A DNA stretch of 64,000 nt from Sphingomicrobium sp. (GTDB lineage: Bacteria > Pseudomonadota > Alphaproteobacteria > Sphingomonadales > Sphingomonadaceae): the NCBI GenBank assembly GCA_025450755.1, contig JANWLR010000042.1, forward strand, positions 62,001-126,000, in the 5' to 3' direction. Made by a program: the position numbers and the translations under genes. Positions 55,892-64,000 of this stretch are shown here, piece by piece (position 1 is the first letter of the stretch; each line of letters begins with the position of its first letter). A model generated the notes under the pieces. The model had not been told where the DNA came from and did not search any database. It was given only the letters and a program-made list of their open reading frames with translations.

Positions 55892-57499
55892 ATGAATTCG
55901 CTCGGCGCGATGCAGGATTTTCCGCTCCGCATCATGCGGCTGATGGATCATGCCGAGCGGGAGCATGGCACGCGCGAGATCGTCGCCGCACGAGCCGACG
56001 GCACCACCATCCGCACCAACTGGAAGAACCTCGCTCACGACGCGCGAAAGATGGGCCAGGCGCTTGAACGACTTGGCATCCAACCCATCGACCGGGTCGC
56101 AACGCTAGGCATGAATCACGACCGTCATCTCGCCAGCTGGTTCGGTGTCGTTGGCATGGGCGGCGTTCTTCATACGATGAACCCGCGGCTCTTCGATGAT
56201 CAATTAGCTTATATCGCAACACACGCAGAGGACCGCGTGCTGCTTTATGACGCAGCGTTCGAGACTCTCGTCGAGCGCATGAAGCCGCGCTGGCCTACGA
56301 TCGAACATTACATCCGCTTCGACGACCAGTTCGACGGCTGGCTGGCGGCCGAGGACGGTGATTATTCCTGGCATGAAGGCGATGAGCGCGATCCGTGCGG
56401 CCTATGCTACACCAGCGGCACGACCGGAAACCCTAAGGGCGTGCTTTATGAGCATCGCTCGACCGTGCTCCATGCGATGTCGATCATCGTCCCCGACTTG
56501 TTCGATTTTTCGGCACGCTCGGTCATGCTCCCGGTCGTGCCGATGTTTCACGCCAACAGCTGGTGCATTCCCTACGCGGCTGCGATCACCGGGCTGAAGC
56601 TCGTAATCTGCGGCGATAACCACCCTGAGCATCTGTGCCAGCTGATGAACGACGAGGGCGTTACCCACACCGCAGGGGTTCCGACCGTCTGGCTCGGATT
56701 GATTCAGCATGTCGAGCAGACTGGCGCTTCTCTTGGCAAGCTTGAGATGGTCATCATCGGCGGTTCGGCCGCTCCCGAGGCAACGATCCGCTGGTTCCGC
56801 AAGCGCGGCGTCCACGTCAATCATCTGTGGGGCATGACCGAAATGTCGCCGGTTGGAACCGTTGGCGCGCCACCACAGAATTGGGAGCAGATGAGCGACG
56901 ACGAGCAGGTCGAATATATGACCCGCGCCGGACGATCGATGTTTGGAGTCGAGCTTCGCACCATTGACGACCACGACAATGTGTTGCCTCGCGATGGAGT
57001 AAGTGCCGGTCGGCTCCAGACCCGCGGGCCCGGAGTGCTGCGCCGCTATTTCAAGCAGGATCATGACGCCTGCGATGAGGAACAATGGCTCGACACGGGG
57101 GACGTTGCCGCGATCCATCCGGATGGGTCGATCCAGATCACCGACCGAGCCAAAGACGTGATCAAGTCAGGCGGTGAATGGATCAGCTCGATCGAGCTCG
57201 AAAATGCCGCTGTCGGCTGCCCCGGTGTTGCGGAGGCAGCCGCGATCGGCATCCCGCATCCGAAATGGGACGAGCGGCCGCTACTGCTCGTCATACGCGC
57301 CAGCGGATCGAATGTGTCCGAGCAGACAATCCGCGATCATATTGCGGCGCATGTCTCGCGCTGGTGGCTGCCCGATGCGATCGAGTTCGTCGAGGAGCTA
57401 CCCCACACCGCCACCGGAAAGCTCAGCAAGAAGGACCTGCGCGATCAATATCGCGATTATCGGTTCGCCGATGCCGTTGCGATGATCGGCCGCGACTAG
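55892..57499 (+). CDS. Acyl-CoA synthetase (AMP-forming, long- or medium-chain fatty acid ligase)
   Basis: The enzyme activates fatty acids to acyl-CoA through an acyl-AMP. The 535 residues start at ATG 55892, five bases after a GGGGGAGG site. The ANL motifs are present: [19 protein letters not shown] (P-loop), [11 protein letters not shown], the A8 hinge [20 protein letters not shown] and the catalytic Lys in [12 protein letters not shown]. The length and gate residues fit FadD-like or medium-chain ligases. There is no linked beta-oxidation gene here apart from ETF-QO 18 kb away. Confidence 0.92.
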   Translation: MNSLGAMQDFPLRIMRLMDHAEREHGTREIVAARADGTTIRTNWKNLAHDARKMGQALERLGIQPIDRVATLGMNHDRHLASWFGVVGMGGVLHTMNPRLFDDQLAYIATHAEDRVLLYDAAFETLVERMKPRWPTIEHYIRFDDQFDGWLAAEDGDYSWHEGDERDPCGLCYTSGTTGNPKGVLYEHRSTVLHAMSIIVPDLFDFSARSVMLPVVPMFHANSWCIPYAAAITGLKLVICGDNHPEHLCQLMNDEGVTHTAGVPTVWLGLIQHVEQTGASLGKLEMVIIGGSAAPEATIRWFRKRGVHVNHLWGMTEMSPVGTVGAPPQNWEQMSDDEQVEYMTRAGRSMFGVELRTIDDHDNVLPRDGVSAGRLQTRGPGVLRRYFKQDHDACDEEQWLDTGDVAAIHPDGSIQITDRAKDVIKSGGEWISSIELENAAVGCPGVAEAAAIGIPHPKWDERPLLLVIRASGSNVSEQTIRDHIAAHVSRWWLPDAIEFVEELPHTATGKLSKKDLRDQYRDYRFADAVAMIGRD

Positions 57500-57567
57500 A
57501 AAAATCGCGCGCGGGCGCTTAACTGGCCCGCAATTCCCGCATTCTCCTGAAGGAACTCCGCGACCCC

Positions 57568-59247
<1,680 letters not shown>

Positions 59248-59251
59248 TCGG

Positions 59252-60904
59252 TTACGGCTCGTAGCCGAAGCGCCGGACCCAAGGCTCAAGTAGAGGAAGC
59301 ACCGGCGCTATCTGATCGCGGTAGCGGCGCCAGGCGCCTTGCCCCTCGCGGTTGAGGCCGCGTACGATTTGGGCAGCGCTGGGAGTCGAGATTCCACGAG
59401 AGCGCGCCTTCGCGGCGAAGTCGGTCATTGCCTGATCCCACTCCAGACCGACAAAGTTGCAAGCGGCGCGTGCGGTCCCCTCGAAATCGTCGACCATGCA
59501 TTCGTAGCGGACGATGTGCTGCGGCAATGAAAAGACATTCCGGTAGGTTTCCGCGAGGCGCATCACGGCATCATAATAAGCTGCTGCCCCTTCGAGGGTC
59601 AGGAGTTCGTACATCGATGGATTAAGCCCGAAGCGGCGACGGAAACAGCTGAGCACGACGTCGCGCGGGTCGCGCCTAGCGAACAACACGCGCGCATTGG
59701 GGAACAGCTTAGCGACAATGGGGAGCTGCACGCTAGCGAGTGGCATCTTGTCGATAAACACCCGCCCACGAGGTTCGACGCCGGACTTTCGGACTGCAGA
59801 CCAATAGACTTCGCGTTGATGCATCGCTTCGCCGGAGCCGATCTGAGCAAGGCGCTCCAGACCCTCGCTTGAGGACAGATAGGTGGAGTCCGCAGCTGCG
59901 AGGCTGTCCTTTTCCTCGAGGCTGGCGACTTCCGGATGGGCAGCAAGCACATTCTCAAGCAACGTGGTGCCGGAACGGGGAAATCCGACCAAGAAGATGT
60001 GCGCTTTGGGGTCGGCTGCCCTCGGCCGTGCCGGCGGCGCATGACTCCACGGTTCCGGGTCCGCTGTCTCGAACCAGGACGCGAGTGATTTGACGCGCGT
60101 CATCGCGGTCTCTTGGCCTCGACCTTCGTATCGGCCGACGTTGAGGGCCTTCAGCACATTATTCGACGCCGTATAGGCGGCAAAGGCTTCGCCAGGATCG
60201 TCTTCAGCATCCTTGAAATCGCCGAGTAACCCGAGCACGATCGACTGGTTCACGGGCGCAAGGCGCGGCCCGCTGATCAATTCGGACAGCCGTGTCGCGG
60301 CGCCATTCAAGTCCCTTCCGGCAATCTCGGCCGAGACCAACGCCATGCGGGCTAGCACATTGCCAGGCGAAAGCGCGAGCGCTCGCTCGGCATGTTCCCG
60401 CGCTGATTCGGAGTCGCCGCTCTCGGCGTCCAACCAGGCAATGCTAGCGAGCGCCTCGTCGTTGTTCGGATCGAGCTCGGCCACACGCTTATATGCAAAC
60501 CTCGCGCTGTTCACATCGTTGAGATCTTCCAAGACCACGCCGCGATTGAAATGGGCCGTGGCCATTGCGGGGTCCGCGCGAACCGCAGCGTCATGGGCTT
60601 CGAGCGCCTCTTCGGCCCGCCCAAGGGCCCTCAAACAAAGTCCGAGGCTGTTCAGGATATGCGGATCCTTTGGCGCCATCGTGCGCGCTCGCAGGAGCAG
60701 CTTGAGCGCGTCCTCGATTCGGCCCTCATGGTATCGGGCTGAGGCGGCCAAATTCAGGAGGGCAGGGTGCTCGACGCCATCGGCCAGCGCTTGCAATGCA
60801 AGTTGGGCCGCCGCCGCGAGGCCGTAGGTTCGCTGGGCGGCGTCGACCTGCTGCAGCCAAGATTCGCGATGCGCGGAGCGGGCACGTGCGGAGACTTGCT
60901 TCAT
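59252..60904 (-). CDS. TPR-sulfotransferase fusion protein, copy A of a tandem duplication
   Basis: The 550 residues start MKQVSARARSAHRESWL. The first 270 or so form TPR repeats (EDALKLLLRARTMAPKDPHI; AEEALEAHDAAVRADPAMAT). From residue 302 follows a sulfotransferase domain with the 5'-phosphosulfate loop FLVGFPRSGTTLLENVLAAH and the 3'-phosphate motif ARRDPRDVVLSCFRRRF. It would transfer a sulfuryl group from PAPS to a sugar, lipid or protein; the acceptor is unknown. A second copy of the same length lies at 61318-62970. Its partner DUF1905 gene reads away from it, 76 bases off. Confidence 0.9.
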   Translation of the reverse strand: MKQVSARARSAHRESWLQQVDAAQRTYGLAAAAQLALQALADGVEHPALLNLAASARYHEGRIEDALKLLLRARTMAPKDPHILNSLGLCLRALGRAEEALEAHDAAVRADPAMATAHFNRGVVLEDLNDVNSARFAYKRVAELDPNNDEALASIAWLDAESGDSESAREHAERALALSPGNVLARMALVSAEIAGRDLNGAATRLSELISGPRLAPVNQSIVLGLLGDFKDAEDDPGEAFAAYTASNNVLKALNVGRYEGRGQETAMTRVKSLASWFETADPEPWSHAPPARPRAADPKAHIFLVGFPRSGTTLLENVLAAHPEVASLEEKDSLAAADSTYLSSSEGLERLAQIGSGEAMHQREVYWSAVRKSGVEPRGRVFIDKMPLASVQLPIVAKLFPNARVLFARRDPRDVVLSCFRRRFGLNPSMYELLTLEGAAAYYDAVMRLAETYRNVFSLPQHIVRYECMVDDFEGTARAACNFVGLEWDQAMTDFAAKARSRGISTPSAAQIVRGLNREGQGAWRRYRDQIAPVLPLLEPWVRRFGYEP

Positions 60905-60980
60905 CCTGAGCGCGCTCTCTCCTCGGGCTGAGCTTGCGTCAACATATTGCGGGATGAATTCCTTATTGGGAGAAGAAGCC

Positions 60981-61271
60981 GTGATTACCGTCACATCATT
61001 GTTGTGGATCTGGAAGGGTGAGGCAGCAGCGCGCTGGTATTTCATCACCGTTCCTGAGGAGCTGTCAGCGGAGATTCGAGCTCATGCTTTCGGCGATCCA
61101 CGCGGTTTCGGGTCCGTTCGAGTCGAAGCAACGGTTCGGGACGTCACGTGGCGAACATCCGTCTTTCCGCTGAATAGTGGCGGCTACCTCCTGCCTGTGA
61201 AAGCCGAGATAAGGCGCAAGACGGGGATCGTCGCCGGTGACGAGGTTACCGTCGCGCTTGAACTGCTCTGA
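60981..61271 (+). CDS. DUF1905 domain protein, copy A
   Basis: The 96 residues start at GTG 60981 behind a GGGAGAAG site. This start also aligns with the ATG of copy B (both MIT) and gives the same length; an ATG 27 bases earlier is open too. The DUF1905 pattern WYFITVPEELSAEIRAHAFG continues as GFGSVRVEATVRDVTWRTSV and YLLPVKAEIR. Such domains occur alone or fused to YdeI/OmdA-like domains, with unknown function. It is divergently transcribed from the TPR-sulfotransferase gene. Confidence 0.85.
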   Translation: MITVTSLLWIWKGEAAARWYFITVPEELSAEIRAHAFGDPRGFGSVRVEATVRDVTWRTSVFPLNSGGYLLPVKAEIRRKTGIVAGDEVTVALELL

Positions 61272-61317
61272 GTCATCGCCGGGGTTCGGCATGGCGCTGG
61301 CTTCTCCGGCGAAGTAC

Positions 61318-62970
61318 TCAGGAGTCGTAGCCGAAGCGCCGGACCCACGGATCTAGCAGCGGCAGCACGGGTGCCATCTGTTCCCGGTAACGGCGCCAAA
61401 TTCCTTGGCCCTCGCGGTTGAGGCCGCGGGTAACCTGGGCCGCGCTGGGCGTGGCAATTCCACGATCGCGCGCCTTTTGCGCGAAATCGAACATGCCCTT
61501 ATCCCATTCAAGTCCCAGGAAATTGACAGCGGCGCCGGCGCTGCCCTCGAAATCTTCGACGAGGCTTTCATAGCGGACGATATGCTGCGGTAAGGGCAAG
61601 ATCTCGCGGTAGATCTCGGAAAGTCGCATCACCGAATCGTAATAAGCTGCCGCACCCTCCAGCGTCAGCAGCTGGTACATCGACGGATTCATCCCGAAAC
61701 GGCGGCGAAAGCAGCTCAAGATAACGTCTCGCGGATCGCGGCGGGCGAACAGGATGCGGGCGTCGGGAAAAAGCTTTGCGACCAGCGGCAGCGCCACGCT
61801 CGCAAGCGGCAACTTGTCGATGAATACGCGACCTTGGGGCTCGACTCCGAACCTTCGAACCTTTGACCAATAGGATTCGCGCTCGAGTGAAGCCTCGGCG
61901 GGTCCGATCCGGGCAAGCCGTTCGAGGCTCTCAGGAGAGGCGAGATAGGTCTCGGACGCGGATTCAAGACAGTTTCTTTCCTCAAGGGTGACGACGTCCG
62001 GATGAGCGGCCAGCACATTCTCGAGCAGGGTCGTCCCTGATCGTGGAAATCCCACGAGGAATACGTGCATCTTGGCCTCTGACGATGCGTGCCGTGGAAG
62101 CGGAAATTCTCGCCAAGGTTCGGGATCGGCGATTTCGAACCAGGCTATTAGGTGCCGAACAAGATCGAGAGCGGTCGTGGTGCCTGGCGCAGCAAATCGA
62201 GCGGCGTTCATTGCCTTCAATCTTGAATTCGATTCCTGGTAGGCGGCGAAAGCTTCGGCGGGGCGTCCCTCAAGATCGTGAAGATCGCCGATCAGTCCAA
62301 GCACGATCGTTTGATCGACTGGATCAATCCATTGCTCCTCAGTCAATGCGGACAGCCGCGCGCCGGCGGCATTCAAGTCGCCCGACAGCAATTCCGCCGA
62401 GGCCAATGCCATTCGAGCGACAACATTGGAAGGCGCACGCTCCAACACTCGCTGCGCTTGAGTCCTGGCCGAGGGAGCATCGCCCGCCTGGGCATCCAGC
62501 CATGCAATGTTGGCTGTAGCATCGACATTGTTCGGGTCGAGCGACGCGGCCTTCTCATATGCAGACCTGGCCTCCTTGGGATATTTCAGTTCTTCGAGGA
62601 GAACGCCACGATTGAAATGGGCTGACGCCATGTTCGGGTTGGTGCGAAGCGCATTGTCAAAGGCCTGCAACGCTTCGTCTCTTCGGCCAAGCGATTTTAG
62701 GCAAAGCCCAATGCTGTTGAGCAGCTGCGGATCGGTGGGCGCAACCTGTTGTGCTCGCCTGAGCAAATCCAGGGCATCCTCGAACCGGCCTTCGCCAAAG
62801 TGGGTTGAGGCAGCCAGGTTGAGCACCGCCGGATGGTCGACACCGTCGCCGATCGCCTGGAGGGCAAGCCGGCCCGCAGCTTCGAGCCCCTGCGTGCGCA
62901 GGACCAAATCGAGCTGTACGAGCCATTGTTGTTGGCGCTCGGCGCGCGTGGCAGTGGGCGCTTCTTCCAT
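61318..62970 (-). CDS. TPR-sulfotransferase fusion protein, copy B of a tandem duplication
   Basis: The 550 residues start MEEAPTATRAERQQQWLVQL; the longer open frame upstream is not conserved with copy A. The architecture and most positions match copy A: TPRs in the first half (FEDALDLLRRAQQVAPTDPQ), then the P-loop FLVGFPRSGTTLLENVLAAH, ARRDPRDVILSCFRRRFGMN and the C-terminus REGQGIWRRYREQMAPVLPL. The N-terminal halves differ more than the C-terminal ones, which suggests that the two copies now recognise different partners while keeping the enzyme domain. Confidence 0.9.
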   Translation of the reverse strand: MEEAPTATRAERQQQWLVQLDLVLRTQGLEAAGRLALQAIGDGVDHPAVLNLAASTHFGEGRFEDALDLLRRAQQVAPTDPQLLNSIGLCLKSLGRRDEALQAFDNALRTNPNMASAHFNRGVLLEELKYPKEARSAYEKAASLDPNNVDATANIAWLDAQAGDAPSARTQAQRVLERAPSNVVARMALASAELLSGDLNAAGARLSALTEEQWIDPVDQTIVLGLIGDLHDLEGRPAEAFAAYQESNSRLKAMNAARFAAPGTTTALDLVRHLIAWFEIADPEPWREFPLPRHASSEAKMHVFLVGFPRSGTTLLENVLAAHPDVVTLEERNCLESASETYLASPESLERLARIGPAEASLERESYWSKVRRFGVEPQGRVFIDKLPLASVALPLVAKLFPDARILFARRDPRDVILSCFRRRFGMNPSMYQLLTLEGAAAYYDSVMRLSEIYREILPLPQHIVRYESLVEDFEGSAGAAVNFLGLEWDKGMFDFAQKARDRGIATPSAAQVTRGLNREGQGIWRRYREQMAPVLPLLDPWVRRFGYDS

Positions 62971-63081
62971 GTCCGGGCAGATTCTCCTCAGCGTGGCGCT
63001 CCGCAAACTGCATTCTTCACGGGTTGTCGCAGTCGTCAGAACTGGCAGCCATGTATCGCAAGATGACTGGCAGGAAACACC

Positions 63082-63372
63082 ATGATCACTTTCGAAGGCC
63101 CCCTCAAGATATGGACAAGCGACGAAGGCAGCTCGCACTTCATGAGCGTGCCCGCCGAGTTTTCCGGTGAGATCAAGACTCATTCATTGGGAAATCCGCG
63201 CGGCTTTGGATCGGTGAAGGTCGAAGCGACCGTCGACGATTACACCTGGCGAACCTCGATCTTCCCGTCAAAAAGCAGCGGCGGATACTTTCTGCCAATC
63301 AAGATCGCCGTTGTTCGAAGCACCGACATCGCCCCGGGCGAAGCGGTAGCGGTAAAGCTCGAATTACTCTGA
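63082..63372 (+). CDS. DUF1905 domain protein, copy B
   Basis: The 96 residues start MITFEGPLKIWTSDEGSSHF and continue with PRGFGSVKVEATVDDYTWRT and a GGYFLPIK segment. It is the paralogue of the gene at 60981, and the length is identical. It reads away from TPR-sulfotransferase copy B with a 111-base gap between starts. In intact form it has no membrane segment or catalytic motif that could be named. Its linkage to the sulfotransferase in both copies suggests a joint role, but this is inference. Confidence 0.85.
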   Translation: MITFEGPLKIWTSDEGSSHFMSVPAEFSGEIKTHSLGNPRGFGSVKVEATVDDYTWRTSIFPSKSSGGYFLPIKIAVVRSTDIAPGEAVAVKLELL

Positions 63373-63421
63373 GGGATTGCCGCCTTGCAACTTGTCGGCT
63401 GGATGCGAGCGGATAGCGTTG

Positions 63422-63619
63422 CTAGTGATCAATCTCGTCCTGCTTGTCGACGCCCTCACGAGCTTCCGGGTCCCGCACGCGCTCCAGTTCGGCCTGGGTT
63501 GCGAGGTCCTCCTGAAGGTTCCCACCCGAGCTTCCACCCTGGCTCGGCGCCGCTTCTGCGCGATCGATGATGAAGCTATCGTCATGCTCGCGCGCTGTCT
63601 TCGTCCGGCGATTGTCCAT
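63422..63619 (-). CDS. Small hydrophilic protein behind an EcfG-type promoter
   Basis: The 65 residues start MDNRRTKTAREHDDSFIIDR, chosen because an AAGGAG site lies at the right distance and the predicted transcript start is too close for the longer form (ATG 63634). The composition is charged and Gly/Ser-rich in the middle (PSQGGSSGGNLQEDLAT), with no membrane segment or named domain. It probably belongs to the general stress response, judging by its promoter. Confidence 0.6.
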   Translation of the reverse strand: MDNRRTKTAREHDDSFIIDRAEAAPSQGGSSGGNLQEDLATQAELERVRDPEAREGVDKQDEIDH

Positions 63620-63641
63620 GACACTCTCCTTCATCGCATCG

Positions 63642-63666
63642 AACGGACCGTTCCTGCCGTCGTTCC
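63642..63666 (-). promoter_or_regulatory. Perfect EcfG (general stress sigma) promoter
   Basis: The minus strand reads GGAAC (63666-63662), 16 bases, then CGTT (63645-63642), an exact match to the alphaproteobacterial EcfG consensus GGAAC-N16/17-CGTT. It lies 22 bases before the ATG of the small gene at 63619, leaving a short leader that includes the AAGGAG ribosome binding site. Confidence 0.65.
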
Positions 63667-63792
63667 GCAGCCCATCCCAAGTGGGAAACATCGCCTCGGC
63701 GATCCGGTTGAGACCAGTGCTGCAAGGACCATTAGACGCGTTGATGAGCGGGGTGTTGAATGCGAGTACCCCAAGCGGAGCGCGGCGAAGCG

Positions 63793-64000
63793 CTAGGTGC
63801 TACGGCTCTTTGCCAGCTCGTCGGCGGTTCGCTCGAATCCGTCCGCCATGTCTCCAAGCACCCGACTGGTGGTGCCATCGAAAGTCGACTCGGCAAGCTG
63901 GCGGCAATGCTCGGCTTGCTCACGAAGCGCCTTTGCCTGCTCCGAGCTGACGTCGAGCAGCAGGTTGACGGCACCCTTCAAAGAGCCGTCGCTTCCGAAG
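63793..64000 (-). CDS. Hypothetical helical protein, N-terminus possibly beyond the right edge
   Basis: The frame is open from the window edge to the stop at 63793; a TTG at 63981 would give 62 residues, but the frame continues upstream (FGSDGS) and may start outside. The sequence SSEQAKALREQAEHCRQLAE, then DMADGFERTADELAKS, is amphipathic helix, as in short alphaproteobacterial proteins of unknown role. There is no membrane segment. It is on the same strand as the small stress gene downstream. Confidence 0.5.
   Translation of the reverse strand, partial: FGSDGSLKGAVNLLLDVSSEQAKALREQAEHCRQLAESTFDGTTSRVLGDMADGFERTADELAKSRST

Noticed and set aside
63633..63654. Second GGAAC on the minus strand near the EcfG promoter
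   Set aside because: No CGTT lies 16-17 bases downstream, so it is not a second promoter.

Overview
The window is an ordinary stretch of chromosome from a GC-rich alphaproteobacterium, most likely a sphingomonad (order Sphingomonadales). The grounds are: the dnaG-rpoD pair, a PdhB that carries its own lipoyl domain, TrmFO, the ffs-dnaX-ybaB order, a GTTC-N7-GTTC SOS box, EcfG-type promoter matches (GGAAC-N16/17-CGTT) and many small sphingomonad-type membrane and lipoproteins. No phage, insertion sequence, rRNA operon or CRISPR array was seen. The genus call is inference, because no database search was possible.

Layout. 1-4.2 kb: start of a PAS-type sensor gene running off the left edge, then rpoD and dnaG on the minus strand with a perfect DnaA box just upstream of dnaG. 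4.2-11.8 kb: a small membrane protein, a GatB/YqeY protein, carA and carB separated by two small lipoprotein genes, greA and a rhomboid protease. 11.8-13.8 kb: a DUF4170 gene and a translationally coupled four-gene cluster of YqjD/holin-like envelope proteins behind a possible general-stress promoter. 13.9-18.8 kb: eno, an FtsB-like gene, pdhA, pdhB and a squalene/phytoene-synthase-like gene. 19-29.2 kb: trmFO, a secreted GH16 glycosidase, the decayed end of a metallo-beta-lactamase-fold gene, DUF488, a host-attachment-type protein, gyrA, a TPR protein and a divergent histidine kinase.

29.2-43.4 kb: two tRNAs, a lipoprotein, an M28 peptidase, a radical SAM protein behind an SOS box, an outer-membrane barrel with a proline-rich tail, a lytic transglycosylase coupled to a divergent uracil-DNA glycosylase, then ETF-QO, TPR, ispE, nnr and an RNA m5U methyltransferase in one run, and a MAPEG protein. 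43.4-49.5 kb: an MFS transporter, a polyamine pair (ornithine decarboxylase and a deoxyhypusine-synthase-like enzyme), a threonine dehydratase, small proteins and an alpha/beta hydrolase. 49.5-53.7 kb: two different cysteine desulfurases coupled to a [2Fe-2S] ferredoxin, then two tandem secreted EF-hand paralogues. 53.7-59.2 kb: the SRP RNA, dnaX, ybaB, an acyl-CoA synthetase and ettA. 59.2-63.4 kb: a tandem duplication of a divergent two-gene module (TPR-sulfotransferase plus DUF1905). The right edge holds two small genes, one behind a perfect EcfG-type promoter.

Most of the window is housekeeping: transcription and replication initiation, pyrimidine/arginine precursor supply, glycolysis to acetyl-CoA, isoprenoid, FeS and translation factors. 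The parts most worth a second look are the duplicated sulfotransferase/DUF1905 module, the SOS-box radical SAM gene, the bacterial deoxyhypusine-synthase homologue beside ornithine decarboxylase, the paired desulfurases, the EF-hand pair and the decayed MBL-fold gene.
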